In this document: positions 11,718 to 20,790 of the stretch, piece after piece
How positions within the stretch are numbered: position 1 is the first letter of the stretch
Layout of the letters: each line of letters starts with the position of its first letter
Origin: Pseudorhodoferax sp. Leaf267
Lineage (GTDB): Bacteria; Pseudomonadota; Gammaproteobacteria; Burkholderiales; Burkholderiaceae_C
DNA length: 64,000 bases
Direction: 5' to 3'
Assembly: GCF_001422405.1 (NCBI RefSeq)
Contig: NZ_LMMV01000021.1
Span: 310,858-374,857 of the forward strand
The notes under the pieces: generated by a model
Seen by the model: the letters and a program-made list of their open reading frames with translations, nothing else
Databases searched by the model: none
Told to the model about the DNA's origin: nothing
Translations under genes and position numbers: made by a program

Positions 11718-13453
11718 TCTCCGCACGCAAGTTCTTCGGCCTGGCTGGCGCCGCGCTGGCCATAGCCCTGGTGGCCAACCTGGCCCAGGCTGCCGGCGGC
11801 GACGTCGGCCAGGTGGCCAAGCAGCCCACCAACTGGATCGCGATCGGCATGTTCTCGATCTTCGTGGTCGGCACGCTCTACATCACCAAGTGGGCTGCCG
11901 GCCGCACCAAGTCGGCCTCCGACTTCTACACGGCGGGCGGGGGCATCACGGGCTTCCAGAATGGGCTGGCCATCGCCGGCGACTACATGTCGGCCGCCTC
12001 GTTCCTGGGCATCTCGGCCGCCGTGATGGCGACCGGCTACGACGGGCTGATCTACGCCATCGGCTTTCTCGTGGGCTGGCCCATCCTCACCTTTCTCATG
12101 GCCGAGCGGCTGCGCAACCTGGGCAAGTTCACGTTCGCCGACGTAGCGGGCTACCGCTTCCAGCCCGGCCCGATCCGTGCGTTCGCGGCCTCCGGCACGC
12201 TGGTCGTCGTGGCCTTCTACCTGATCGCGCAGATGGTGGGCGCAGGGCAGCTGATCAAGCTGCTGTTCGGGCTGGACTACTGGATCGCGGTGGTGATCGT
12301 CGGCGCGCTGATGATGGTCTACGTGCTGTTCGGCGGCATGACGGCCACTACCTGGGTGCAGATCATCAAGGCCGTGCTGCTGCTGTCGGGCGTGACCTTC
12401 ATGGCCATCATGGTGCTGGCGCAGTTCGGCTTCTCGCCCGAGGCGCTGTTCGCCAAGTCGATCGAGGTGCGCACGCAGATCGCGGCCAACGGCGGCAAGA
12501 CGCCGGCCGAGGCAGCCGCCATCGGGGCAGCCATCATGGGCCCGGGCGGCTTCGTGAAGGACCCGATCTCGGCGATCTCCTTCGGCATGGCGCTGATGTT
12601 CGGCACGGCCGGCCTGCCGCACATCCTGATGCGCTTCTTCACCGTGCCCGACGCCAAGGAAGCGCGCAAGTCGGTGGGCTGGGCGACGGTGTGGATCGGC
12701 TACTTCTACCTGCTGATTTTCATCATCGGCTTTGGCGCCATCACGCTGGTGCTGACCAACCCCGAGTTCGCCAACACGGTGACCGGCATCATCCACGGCG
12801 GCTCCGGCGCGTCCAACATGGCGGCCGTGCTGGTGGCCAAGTCGGTGGGTGGCAACGTGTTCTACGGCTTCATCTCGGCCGTGGCCTTCGCCACCATCCT
12901 GGCGGTGGTGGCCGGCCTCACGCTGTCAGGCGCGTCTGCCGTGTCGCATGACCTGTACGCCACGCTGGTGAAGAAGGGCAATGCCGACAGCGCATCCGAG
13001 CTGCGCGTCTCGCGCATCACCACGCTGGCGCTCGGCGTCGTGGCCGTGGTGCTGGGTATCGCGTTCGAGAAGCAGAACATCGCCTTCATGGTCTCGCTGG
13101 CCTTCGCGGTGGCGGCCTCGGCCAACTTCCCGGTGCTGTTCCTCTCGATCCTGTGGAAGGACTGCACGACGCGCGGCGCCGTGGTCGGTGGCTTCCTGGG
13201 CCTGATCTCCTCGGTGCTGCTGACCGTGCTGTCGCCCTCGGTGTGGGAGGCCACGCTGGGCCACCCCGCCGGCTCCGCGCCGTTCCCGTACGCATCGCCC
13301 GCCCTGTTCTCGATGACCATCGGCTTCGTGGGCATCTGGCTGTTCTCGGTCACCGACCGCAGCGCGCAGGCCGCCAGGGAACGCGCGTTGTTCCCTGCGC
13401 AGCAGGTGCGCTCGGAAACGGGCCTGGGGGCTTCGGGCGCATCGGGGCACTGA
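11714..13453 (+). CDS. actP: Acetate permease, sodium:solute symporter family
   Basis: 579 aa, about 13 membrane spans, preceded by a cleavable-looking N-terminus ([26 protein letters not shown]). SSS-family features include [33 protein letters not shown] and the [25 protein letters not shown] loop typical of ActP/MctC. It imports acetate and related short-chain monocarboxylates. It forms an operon with yjcH, ends in a clear terminator, and shares an upstream motif with the acs/kinase control region. Confidence 0.93.
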   Translation: MISARKFFGLAGAALAIALVANLAQAAGGDVGQVAKQPTNWIAIGMFSIFVVGTLYITKWAAGRTKSASDFYTAGGGITGFQNGLAIAGDYMSAASFLGISAAVMATGYDGLIYAIGFLVGWPILTFLMAERLRNLGKFTFADVAGYRFQPGPIRAFAASGTLVVVAFYLIAQMVGAGQLIKLLFGLDYWIAVVIVGALMMVYVLFGGMTATTWVQIIKAVLLLSGVTFMAIMVLAQFGFSPEALFAKSIEVRTQIAANGGKTPAEAAAIGAAIMGPGGFVKDPISAISFGMALMFGTAGLPHILMRFFTVPDAKEARKSVGWATVWIGYFYLLIFIIGFGAITLVLTNPEFANTVTGIIHGGSGASNMAAVLVAKSVGGNVFYGFISAVAFATILAVVAGLTLSGASAVSHDLYATLVKKGNADSASELRVSRITTLALGVVAVVLGIAFEKQNIAFMVSLAFAVAASANFPVLFLSILWKDCTTRGAVVGGFLGLISSVLLTVLSPSVWEATLGHPAGSAPFPYASPALFSMTIGFVGIWLFSVTDRSAQAARERALFPAQQVRSETGLGASGASGH

Positions 13454-13473
13454 GTTCCGCGCGCTCTTGAGAC

Positions 13474-13497
13474 GGCCGTCCTCGCGACGGCCTTTTT
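13474..13497 (+). terminator. Rho-independent terminator of yjcH-actP
   Basis: 7-bp stem (13474-13480 with 13486-13492), 5-nt loop, followed directly by five T residues; 21 bp after the actP stop. Confidence 0.88.
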
Positions 13498-13590
13498 CAT
13501 GGCTGCGGCGCAGAAGCTTGTCTGTTGCGCGGTGTCGATTGGCGGCAGGCCGCTTCGTCGTACACACTCCAGCATTTCAAGGAGATCGCC

Positions 13591-14028
13591 ATGGCCCGCG
13601 TCAGCACCTACCTCAACTTCAACCGCCAGACCGAGTCGGCGTTCGACTTCTACCGCACGGTGTTCGGTGGGGAGTTCATCGGCGGCCTGCACCGCATGGG
13701 CGAGGTGCCTGCCGCACCGGGCCAGCCGGCGATGGCCGAGGCAGACAAGGCGCTGGTCATGCACGTGGAACTGGCGACGCTGGGCGACCACGTGCTGATG
13801 GGCACGGACGCGCCCGAGTCCATGGGCTTCACGCTGCGCCAAGGCAACAACGTGCACATCAACCTGCAGCCCGACACCCGCGCCGACACCGACCGGCTGT
13901 TCGCCGCTCTGTCGGCCGGCGGCTCGGTCCAGATGCCGCTGCAGGAGATGTTCTGGGGCGACTACTTCGGCAGCCTGACCGACCGCTTCGGGATCTGCTG
14001 GATGTTCAACTGCTCGGCCAAGGCCTGA
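13591..14028 (+). CDS. VOC-superfamily protein (PhnB/glyoxalase-like)
   Basis: 145 aa. Begins ARVSTYLNFNRQTESAFDFYRTVFGGEF, the usual start of PhnB-like vicinal-oxygen-chelate proteins, and ends WGDYFGSLTDRFGICWMFNC. Members are small dimers, often annotated as 3-demethylubiquinone methyltransferase-like or glyoxalase-like; the substrate cannot be told from sequence. Start supported by AAGGAG about 8 nt upstream. Followed 5 bp later by a second VOC gene. Confidence 0.82.
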   Translation: MARVSTYLNFNRQTESAFDFYRTVFGGEFIGGLHRMGEVPAAPGQPAMAEADKALVMHVELATLGDHVLMGTDAPESMGFTLRQGNNVHINLQPDTRADTDRLFAALSAGGSVQMPLQEMFWGDYFGSLTDRFGICWMFNCSAKA

Positions 14029-14033
14029 CCGCC

Positions 14034-14471
14034 ATGGCCGCCGCACCCGCCAGGCCCACGCGCGCCACCGTCATCCCCTGCCTGCGCTACCGCGACGCGC
14101 CGGCCGCCATCGACTGGCTCTGCAACACCTTCGGTTTCGAGCGCCAGGCCGTCTACCCCGACGACGACGGCGGCATCGCGCATGCGCAGCTGACCTTGGG
14201 CAGCGGCATGGTCATGCTGGGCTCGGTCGGCAAGAAGCCCACGCCCTGGGGCGCGCTGATCCGCCAGCCCGACGAGATCGGCGGCGCCGAGACACAAAGC
14301 TCCTACCTCGTGGTGCGCGACCCCGACGCCATGTACGCGCGCGCCAAGGCTGCGGGCGCGACGATCCTGCTCGACATCAAGGACGAGGACTACGGCGGGC
14401 GCGGCTTCACCTGCGCCGACCCCGAGGGCCACATCTGGAACTTCGGTAGCTACGACCCCTGGCCGCCCTGA
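14034..14471 (+). CDS. VOC-superfamily protein (glyoxalase/bleomycin-resistance-like)
   Basis: 145 aa, second of a tandem VOC pair. One VOC module: VIPCLRYRDAPAAIDWLCNTFGFE at the N-terminus and FTCADPEGHIWNFGSYDPW at the end, with DEDYGGRGF before it. This subgroup is often called glyoxalase or YaeR-like; the real substrate is unknown. It differs clearly from its neighbour, so this is not a recent duplication. Confidence 0.8.
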   Translation: MAAAPARPTRATVIPCLRYRDAPAAIDWLCNTFGFERQAVYPDDDGGIAHAQLTLGSGMVMLGSVGKKPTPWGALIRQPDEIGGAETQSSYLVVRDPDAMYARAKAAGATILLDIKDEDYGGRGFTCADPEGHIWNFGSYDPWPP

Positions 14472-14544
14472 GCGGCGCAAAGCCCGGCCCGCGCAGGGGA
14501 AAAGACTTACCCGCTGCGGGAATCCACAAAGGGCTTGCCATGAC

Positions 14545-14563
14545 CGATCGATAAAATCGATCG
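14545..14563 (+). promoter_or_regulatory. Perfect 19-bp palindrome immediately before mrpA
   Basis: Arms CGATCGAT and ATCGATCG around AAA, ending 2 nt before the mrpA start codon and occupying the place of a Shine-Dalgarno sequence, which is not visible. It contains TAAAAT (14552-14557), a possible -10 element. Either an operator or part of a promoter for a nearly leaderless mRNA. Confidence 0.5.
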
Positions 14564-14565
14564 CA

Positions 14566-17514
14566 ATGTCCCTGGCCCTGCTCGTCCTCATCCCCTTTAT
14601 CGGCAGTGTCCTTGCGATGTTCATGCCGTCCAACGCCCGCAACCGCGAGGCCACGTTGGCCGGCCTGATCGCCCTGGGTTGCGCCATCCAGGCCGCCTGG
14701 CTGTTCCCCCAGATCACCGGCGGGCAGGTGCTGCGCGAGGAGTACCTGTGGCTGCCCACACTCGGCGTGAATCTCGTGTTCCGCCTGGACGGCTTCGCGT
14801 GGCTGTTCTGCATGCTGGTGACCGGCATCGGTGCGCTGGTGGTGCTGTACGCGCGCTACTACCTGTCGGCCTCGGACCCCGCGCCGCGCTTCTTCGCGTT
14901 CTTCCTGGCCTTTATGGGCTCGATGATGGGCGTGGTCCTGTCGGGCAACCTGGTGCAGATGGTGCTGTTCTGGGAGCTGACCAGCCTGTTCTCGTTCCTG
15001 CTCATCGGGTACTGGCACCACCGCAAGGACGCGCGGCGCGGCGCACGCATGGCGCTCACCGTCACGGGCGCGGGCGGCCTCGCGCTGCTGGCCGGCGTGC
15101 TGGTGCTGGGCCGCATCGTGGGCAGCTACGACCTGGACGTGGTGCTGGCTTCGGGGCCGCAGATCCTCGCGCACCCGCTGTATCCGGTGGCGCTGGTGCT
15201 GGTGCTGCTGGGCGCGTTCACCAAGAGCGCGCAGTTCCCGTTCCATTTCTGGCTGCCGCGCGCCATGGCCGCGCCCACGCCGATCTCGGCCTACCTGCAC
15301 TCGGCCACCATGGTCAAGCTGGGCGTGTTCCTGATGGCGCGGCTGTGGCCGGCACTGGCCGGCAGCGAGCTGTGGTTCTGGCTGGTCGGCGGGGCCGGCG
15401 CCATCACGCTGCTGCTGGGCGCCTACGTGGCCATGTTCCAGCGTGACCTGAAGGCCCTTCTGGCCTACTCCACCATCTCGCACCTGGGCCTGATCACGCT
15501 GCTGCTGGGCCTGAACAGCCCCATGGCCGCCGTGGCCGCGGTCTTCCACATCATGAACCACGCCACCTTCAAGGCCTCGCTGTTCATGGCCGCCGGCATC
15601 ATCGACCACGAAAGCGGCACGCGCGACATCCGCAAGCTCAGCGGCCTGCTCAAGCTGATGCCGATCACGGGCCTGCTGGCCATCATCGCCAGCGCGTCCA
15701 TGGCCGGGGTGCCGCTGCTGAACGGCTTCCTGTCCAAGGAGATGTTCTTCGCCGAGACCGTGTTCCTGGCCTCCACGCCCTGGGTGGACCGCAGCCTGCC
15801 GGTGCTGGCGACGATCGCCGGCATCTTCAGCGTGGCCTATTCGGCGCGCTTCGTGTTTGACGTGTTCTTCGGCCCTTCGTGCATCGGCGCCGTGCCCAAG
15901 CCCCCGCACGAGCCGCCGCACTGGATGCGCGTGCCGGTGGAGCTGCTGGTGCTGGCCTGCCTGATCGTCGGCGTGGTGCCCGAGTGGTCGGTCGGCCCCA
16001 TGCTGGCCGCTGCCGCCGCGCCCGTGGTCGGCGGCACGCTGCCCGAGTACAGCCTGGCCATCTGGCACGGCTTCAACCTGCCACTGGTGATGAGCCTGGT
16101 GGCGCTGGCCGGCGGTGCCGCGCTGTACCTGCTGCAGCGGCGCAGGCGCGAGACCGGCGGCCTGGCGCACACGCCGGTGCTGCACGTGCTGGACGGCCAG
16201 CGCATTTTCGAGAACCTGCTCGCGCGCCTGACCGAAGTCGGCCGCCGCAGCCGCCGCATCCTGGCCACGAACCGGCTGCAGACGCAGCTGCTGCTCATGG
16301 TCTGCGTGGCGCTGGCCGGTGCGGGTGCCGCGCTGTGGTTCGTGCCCGCGGGCCCGGGCGAACGCCCGCCGCTGCCGTTCTCGCCCATGTTCGCGATGAC
16401 CTGGATCATCGGCGGCGTCTGCGCGCTGGCCGCGGCCTGGCAGGCCAAGTTCCACCGGCTGGCCTCGCTGATGCTCGCGGCCGGCGCGGGCCTGACCTGC
16501 TGCCTGACCTTCATCTGGTTCTCGGCGCCCGACCTGGCACTGACGCAGCTGGTGGTCGAGGCCGTGACCACGGTGCTGATCCTGCTGGGCCTGCGCTGGC
16601 TGCCCATGCGCAACAAGGCCACCGTGCAGGCTGCGCGCGACCGCATCCGGCCCTGGGGCCGGCGCGGCCGTGACCTGGCCATCGCGGCGGCCGCAGGGGC
16701 CGGCATGGCCACGCTGGCCTGGCTGGTCATGACACGGCGCTTCCCGCAGAGCATCTCGCCCTTCTTTCTGGACCGCGCGCTGACCGAGGGCGGCGGCACC
16801 AACGTCGTCAACGTGATGCTGGTGGACTTCCGCGGCTTCGACACCTTCGGCGAGATCACGGTGCTGGGCATCGTGGCGCTGACGGTCTACGCGCTGCTGC
16901 GGCGCTTTCGGCCCGCGCCCGAGTCCATGGCGCTGCCGCTGCAGCAGCGGGCGCAGTCCGACGACGGCAGCAGCGACCTGCTGAACCCGCGCCTGGCCAA
17001 GGACACGGCCGTCGGCTACCTCATGGTGCCGGCCGTGCTGGTGCGGCTGCTGCTGCCGCTCGCGGTGCTGGTGTCGGTGTACTTCTTCATGCGCGGCCAC
17101 AACGCGCCGGGCGGCGGCTTCGTGGCCGGCCTCGTGATGTCGGTCGCGCTGCTGCTGCAGTACATCGTGTCGGGCACGGAATGGGTGGAGGAGCATTTGC
17201 GCATCTACCCGCGCCGCTGGATCGCCACCGGCCTGCTGCTGGCGCTGGCGACGGGCGGCGGCGCGATCGTGATGGGCTACCCGTTCCTGACCACGCACAC
17301 GGCCCATGTCACGCTGCCCGTGCTGGGCGAGCTGCATGTGCCCAGCGCGCTGTTCTTCGACACCGGCGTGTTCGCGCTGGTGCTGGGCTCCACGATGCTG
17401 ATCCTGACCAGCCTGGCGCACCAGTCGGTGCGCAGCCACCGCTGGGCAGAGGAACATGAGGAACGCGCTGCCGAAGCACGCGCGGCCCTGTCAACTTCGC
17501 ATGGAGACACTTAG
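14566..17514 (+). CDS. mrpA: Na+(K+)/H+ antiporter subunit A, MrpA-MrpB fusion
   Basis: 982 aa, about 20 or more membrane spans. The N-terminal two thirds is the proton-pumping NuoL-like domain (FFAFFLAFMGSMMGVVLSGNLVQMVLFWELTSLFSFLLIGYW; FTKSAQFPFHFWLPRAMAAPTPISAYLHSATMVK). The C-terminal part is an MrpB domain (about 830-980: VYFFMRGHNAPGGGFVAGLV). The fused A-B form is the PhaAB type of Gram-negatives. It is the large subunit of a six-protein complex that exports monovalent cations for proton uptake, giving alkali and salt tolerance. First gene of the operon. Confidence 0.93.
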   Translation: MSLALLVLIPFIGSVLAMFMPSNARNREATLAGLIALGCAIQAAWLFPQITGGQVLREEYLWLPTLGVNLVFRLDGFAWLFCMLVTGIGALVVLYARYYLSASDPAPRFFAFFLAFMGSMMGVVLSGNLVQMVLFWELTSLFSFLLIGYWHHRKDARRGARMALTVTGAGGLALLAGVLVLGRIVGSYDLDVVLASGPQILAHPLYPVALVLVLLGAFTKSAQFPFHFWLPRAMAAPTPISAYLHSATMVKLGVFLMARLWPALAGSELWFWLVGGAGAITLLLGAYVAMFQRDLKALLAYSTISHLGLITLLLGLNSPMAAVAAVFHIMNHATFKASLFMAAGIIDHESGTRDIRKLSGLLKLMPITGLLAIIASASMAGVPLLNGFLSKEMFFAETVFLASTPWVDRSLPVLATIAGIFSVAYSARFVFDVFFGPSCIGAVPKPPHEPPHWMRVPVELLVLACLIVGVVPEWSVGPMLAAAAAPVVGGTLPEYSLAIWHGFNLPLVMSLVALAGGAALYLLQRRRRETGGLAHTPVLHVLDGQRIFENLLARLTEVGRRSRRILATNRLQTQLLLMVCVALAGAGAALWFVPAGPGERPPLPFSPMFAMTWIIGGVCALAAAWQAKFHRLASLMLAAGAGLTCCLTFIWFSAPDLALTQLVVEAVTTVLILLGLRWLPMRNKATVQAARDRIRPWGRRGRDLAIAAAAGAGMATLAWLVMTRRFPQSISPFFLDRALTEGGGTNVVNVMLVDFRGFDTFGEITVLGIVALTVYALLRRFRPAPESMALPLQQRAQSDDGSSDLLNPRLAKDTAVGYLMVPAVLVRLLLPLAVLVSVYFFMRGHNAPGGGFVAGLVMSVALLLQYIVSGTEWVEEHLRIYPRRWIATGLLLALATGGGAIVMGYPFLTTHTAHVTLPVLGELHVPSALFFDTGVFALVLGSTMLILTSLAHQSVRSHRWAEEHEERAAEARAALSTSHGDT

Positions 17515-17518
17515 AAAA

Positions 17519-17872
17519 ATGGAAATGGTCCTGGCCATCGCCATCGGCGTGCTGACCAGCTCGGGGGTCTACCTGCTGCTGCGCCCGCGCACCTTCCAGG
17601 TCATCATGGGCCTGACCCTGGTGTCCTACGCCGTGAACCTGTTCATCTTCAGCATGGGCCGGCTCAAGGTCGACAGCGAGCCCGTGCTCGTGCCCGGCAC
17701 CATCTCCACGCTGGCGAACACGGCCGACCCGATGCCACAGGCCCTGGTGCTGACGGCCATCGTGATCGGCTTCGCGATGACGGCGCTGTTCCTCGTCGTG
17801 ATCCTGGCCTCGCGCGGCCTGACCGGCACCGACCACGTGGACGGCGCTGAACGCCAGGAAGCCCAGGAATGA
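17519..17872 (+). CDS. mrpC: Na+(K+)/H+ antiporter subunit C
   Basis: 117 aa, three membrane spans, NuoK-like: EMVLAIAIGVLTSSGVYLLL, FQVIMGLTLVSYAVNLFIFSMG and ALVLTAIVIGFAMTALFLVVIL. An earlier in-frame ATG at 17501 would overlap mrpA; the later one is used because it follows the mrpA stop, with GGAG about 12 nt upstream. The stop overlaps mrpD (ATGA). Confidence 0.92.
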   Translation: MEMVLAIAIGVLTSSGVYLLLRPRTFQVIMGLTLVSYAVNLFIFSMGRLKVDSEPVLVPGTISTLANTADPMPQALVLTAIVIGFAMTALFLVVILASRGLTGTDHVDGAERQEAQE

Positions 17873-19560
17873 CGGACGCGATTCGCCTGCTCGACCGGCT
17901 GCTGGAATTGAGCATGCCGCACCTGATCGCTGCGCCCATCCTGCTGCCCATGCTGACGGCCGCGCTGATGCTGATGCTGGAGGAGCGCCAGCGCCGCACC
18001 AAGGCCACGCTGACCGTGATCTCCGGCGTGCTGGGCCTGCTCGTGGCGCTGGCGCTGCTGCGCTGGGTCAACGCGCCGGAGACCGGCGACGGCCCCGGCT
18101 CCATCGGCGTCTACCTGGCCGGCAACTGGATGGCGCCGTTCGGCATCGTGCTGGTGGCCGACCGGCTCTCGTCCATGATGGTCGCGCTGACCGGCGTGAT
18201 CGCGTTCGCCGCGTCCATCTACTCCACCTCGCGCTGGGACCGGGCCGGCGTGCACTTCCACCCGATGCTGCAGCTGCAGCTCATGGGGCTGAACGGCGCG
18301 TTCCTGACCGGCGACCTGTTCAACCTATTCGTGTTCTTCGAGGTCATGCTGGCCGCGTCCTACGGTCTGTTGCTGCATGGCTCGGGCCGTCTGCGCGTGC
18401 AGGCCGGGCTGCACTACATCGCGATCAACCTGGCGGCGTCCTTCCTGTTCCTGATCGGCGCGGCCATGCTGTACGGCGTGACCGGCACGCTGAACATGGC
18501 CGACCTGGGGGTGCGCATCGCCGCGCTGGACCCGGCGGACCGCGGCCTCGTGCATGCGGCGGCGGCCATCCTGGCCACGGCCTTCTTCGCCAAGGCCGGC
18601 GCCTGGCCGCTGAACTTCTGGCTGGTGCCGGCCTACAGCGCGGCCGTGGCGCCCGTGGGCGCGGTGTTCGCGCTGCTGACCAAGCTCGGCGTCTACACCG
18701 TGCTGCGGCTGTGGACGGTGCTGTTCGCGCCCGACGCCAGCGCCTCGGCCCAGTTCGGGCAGACCGCCATCGTGGCCATCGGCATCGCCACCCTGTTCGT
18801 CGGTGCGCTGGGCATCCTGGGCACGCAGCGGCTGGCGCTGCTGGCCGCCTACAGCGTGCTGGTCTCGGCCGGCACGCTGCTGGCCGCCATCGGCCTGGGC
18901 CGCAGCGCGATCTGGGCCGGCGCGCTGTACTACCTCATCAGCTCCACGCTGGCCGTGAGCGCGTTCTTTCTGCTCATCGACATGATCGAGCGCTGGCGCA
19001 ATGGCTCCAGCGTGGCGCCGCATGCCGCGGCCGACGACTCACCGTTCCTCGGCGAAGACCTGCGGCTGATGTCCGACGTGAACCTGGACGACGACGCGCA
19101 GGCGCTGTACGGCCGGGCCATCCCGGCCGGCGTGGCCTTCCTGGGCATTGCGTTCATCGTCTGCACCTTGCTGCTGGCCGGGCTGCCGCCGCTGTCGGGC
19201 TTCGTCGGCAAGTTCGCGATGCTGGCCGGGCTGCTGCAGGCGCGCGAGCTGGGCAATGCGGGTGTGGCCTTCATGGCCCTGCTGATCGTCGCGGGCTTTC
19301 TCACGCTGGTGGCGCTATGCCGCGCCGGCATCCGGCATTTCTGGAACCAGCCGCATGCCAACCTGCCCTCGCTGCCGGCGCTCGAGGTGATCCCGGTCGC
19401 CGTGCTGCTGGCCGCCAGCATCGGTGTGACCGTGGGCGCCGGGCCGATCATGCAGCACGCCCAGGCCACGGCCGACGCACTGCGCTCCTCGCTGGTCTAC
19501 CGCCATGCGGTGGCGGACGCACGGCAGGTACCGCCGCCGCCCAAGGAGAACGCGCGATGA
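17869..19560 (+). CDS. mrpD: Na+(K+)/H+ antiporter subunit D
   Basis: 563 aa, NuoN/NuoM-like proton-channel subunit with about 14 spans. Landmarks are GLNGAFLTGDLFNLFVFFEVMLAASYGLLLHG, the KAGAWPLNFWLVPAYSAA segment with the conserved lysine, and LPPLSGFVGKFAMLAGLL. Somewhat longer than typical (about 500) because of a hydrophilic loop around residues 380-415. Start and stop both overlap neighbours by 4 bp, indicating translational coupling. Confidence 0.93.
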   Translation: MTDAIRLLDRLLELSMPHLIAAPILLPMLTAALMLMLEERQRRTKATLTVISGVLGLLVALALLRWVNAPETGDGPGSIGVYLAGNWMAPFGIVLVADRLSSMMVALTGVIAFAASIYSTSRWDRAGVHFHPMLQLQLMGLNGAFLTGDLFNLFVFFEVMLAASYGLLLHGSGRLRVQAGLHYIAINLAASFLFLIGAAMLYGVTGTLNMADLGVRIAALDPADRGLVHAAAAILATAFFAKAGAWPLNFWLVPAYSAAVAPVGAVFALLTKLGVYTVLRLWTVLFAPDASASAQFGQTAIVAIGIATLFVGALGILGTQRLALLAAYSVLVSAGTLLAAIGLGRSAIWAGALYYLISSTLAVSAFFLLIDMIERWRNGSSVAPHAAADDSPFLGEDLRLMSDVNLDDDAQALYGRAIPAGVAFLGIAFIVCTLLLAGLPPLSGFVGKFAMLAGLLQARELGNAGVAFMALLIVAGFLTLVALCRAGIRHFWNQPHANLPSLPALEVIPVAVLLAASIGVTVGAGPIMQHAQATADALRSSLVYRHAVADARQVPPPPKENAR

Positions 19561-20045
19561 AACGCCTGATCCCCTCGCCCCCGCTGTCGGGCACCCTGCT
19601 CATCGTCTGGGTGCTGCTGCACCAGTCGCTGCATGCCACGACGCTGCTGTCCGGCGCCATCCTGGCCATCGTCGTGCCGCTGCTCACGCGCAGTTTGCGC
19701 CCCGCGACCGTGCGCATGCGCAGGCCCGTCGTGGCGCTGCGCCTGGCCGGCGACGCCATCGTCGACATGCTGGTGTCGGCGCTGAACGTGGCCCGCCTGG
19801 TGCTGACCAGGCGCAACGCGCGCCTGAACGGCTACTTCGTGCAGATCCCGCTGGAACTGCGCGACCCCAACGGCCTGGCCGTGCTGGCCATGATCATGTG
19901 CCTGACGCCGGGCACGGCCTGGGGAGAACTGTCGTTCGACCGCTCCACTTTGCTCATCCACGTGTTCGACCTCGTCGACGAAGAGGAATTCGTGGCCCGC
20001 CTGAAGCAGCGTTACGAACGCCCCCTGCTGGAGATCTTCCAATGA
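19557..20045 (+). CDS. mrpE: Na+(K+)/H+ antiporter subunit E
   Basis: 162 aa. Two to three N-terminal spans and a soluble tail. Family landmarks are VWVLLHQSLHATTLLSGAILAIVVPLL, FVQIPLELRDPNGLAVLAMIMCLTPGTAWGEL and the ending LIHVFDLVDEEEFVARLKQRYERPLLEIF. It overlaps mrpD and mrpF by 4 bp each. Confidence 0.92.
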   Translation: MKRLIPSPPLSGTLLIVWVLLHQSLHATTLLSGAILAIVVPLLTRSLRPATVRMRRPVVALRLAGDAIVDMLVSALNVARLVLTRRNARLNGYFVQIPLELRDPNGLAVLAMIMCLTPGTAWGELSFDRSTLLIHVFDLVDEEEFVARLKQRYERPLLEIFQ

Positions 20046-20320
20046 CACCCGTTCTGTTCTGGGGCCTGAAGATCGCGCTGTTCCTGCTGGCGCTGGCCAT
20101 GCTCTGCGCGCTGTACCGGCTGCTGGTCGGCCCCAGCGCGCAGGACCGCGTCATGGCGCTGGACTGCCTGTACATCAACGGCATGCTGACCATGCTGGTG
20201 CTGGGCATCGTCTACGCCAGCAACGTGTACTTCGAGGCCGCGATGCTGATCGCGCTGTTCGGCTTCGTCGGCTCGACGGTGCTGGCGAAGTTTCTGTTGC
20301 GTGGGGAGGTGATCGAATGA
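20042..20320 (+). CDS. mrpF: Na+(K+)/H+ antiporter subunit F
   Basis: 92 aa, three spans. Contains RLLVGPSAQDRVMALDCLYINGM, the conserved Asp-bearing segment of MrpF, and ANVYFEAAM-like context (SNVYFEAAMLIALFGFVGSTVLAKFLL). It overlaps mrpE; unlike the other junctions, a 103-bp spacer follows before mrpG. Confidence 0.92.
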   Translation: MTPVLFWGLKIALFLLALAMLCALYRLLVGPSAQDRVMALDCLYINGMLTMLVLGIVYASNVYFEAAMLIALFGFVGSTVLAKFLLRGEVIE

Positions 20321-20423
20321 ACGCGAGGACGAGGGGCCCCGCTTGCGGGGGTCGGCCCAGTGCCTTCGATCATGAGGCCGACGGCGCAATGCTTGGTCTC
20401 GCGCAATGGTACGGAGGCGTCAA
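20321..20423. other. 103-bp structured spacer between mrpF and mrpG
   Basis: No gene. Holds two inverted repeats: a CCCCGC/GCGGGG hairpin near 20338-20350, and GTCGGCC (about 20351-20357) pairing with GGCCGAC (about 20380-20386). The mrpG ribosome-binding site GGAGG is at its right end (20413-20417). It is odd in an operon whose other D-E-F genes overlap by 4 bp; possibly a small repeat element. Confidence 0.4.
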
Positions 20424-20786
20424 GTGAATGCATTGCCGCTTTGGGCGGAGATCCTCACCGCCTTCTTCGCGGTGCTGGGCGCGGCCTTCGCCGCCATCGG
20501 CTCGTTCGGCCTGGTGCGCCTGCCCAGCTTCTACAACCGCATCCACGCGCCCACCCTGGGCGCGACGGCCGGCGCCTGGTGCGTGATGATCGCGACCATC
20601 GTGTACTTCTCGGTACAGGGCACGAACCTGTTCCTGCACGCCGTGCTGATCGCGCTGTTCGTGGCACTGACGGCGCCCGTCACCACCATCTTTCTGATGC
20701 GCGCCGCGCTGTTCCGCGACCGCCAGAGCGGCGCCAGGCTGCCCCGCGCCGCGCAGAAGGCCGCAGGCACCGACCCGACGGTCTGA
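20424..20786 (+). CDS. mrpG: Na+(K+)/H+ antiporter subunit G
   Basis: 120 aa from GTG 20424, preceded by GGAGG at 7-nt spacing. Three spans. Landmarks are GAAFAAIGSFGLVRLPSFYNRIHAPTLGATAGAWCVM and LFVALTAPVTTIFLMRAALFRDR. Last subunit of the antiporter. The upstream in-frame ATG at 20406 lies before the ribosome-binding site and was not used. Confidence 0.9.
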   Translation: MNALPLWAEILTAFFAVLGAAFAAIGSFGLVRLPSFYNRIHAPTLGATAGAWCVMIATIVYFSVQGTNLFLHAVLIALFVALTAPVTTIFLMRAALFRDRQSGARLPRAAQKAAGTDPTV

Positions 20787-20790
20787 CAGC

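Noticed and set aside
13591-14471. Recent tandem duplication of the two 145-aa VOC genes
   Set aside because: The identical length is a coincidence; the proteins share only the general fold pattern and have different N- and C-terminal signatures.
14407-17457. 1016-codon minus-strand open frame opposite mrpA
   Set aside because: Composition dominated by His, Arg, Gln and Ala with no domain pattern; exact antisense of a well-conserved membrane protein. The same applies to long minus frames opposite dapE, yheS, tgpA, mltB, hoxG and the hoxM-Q genes.
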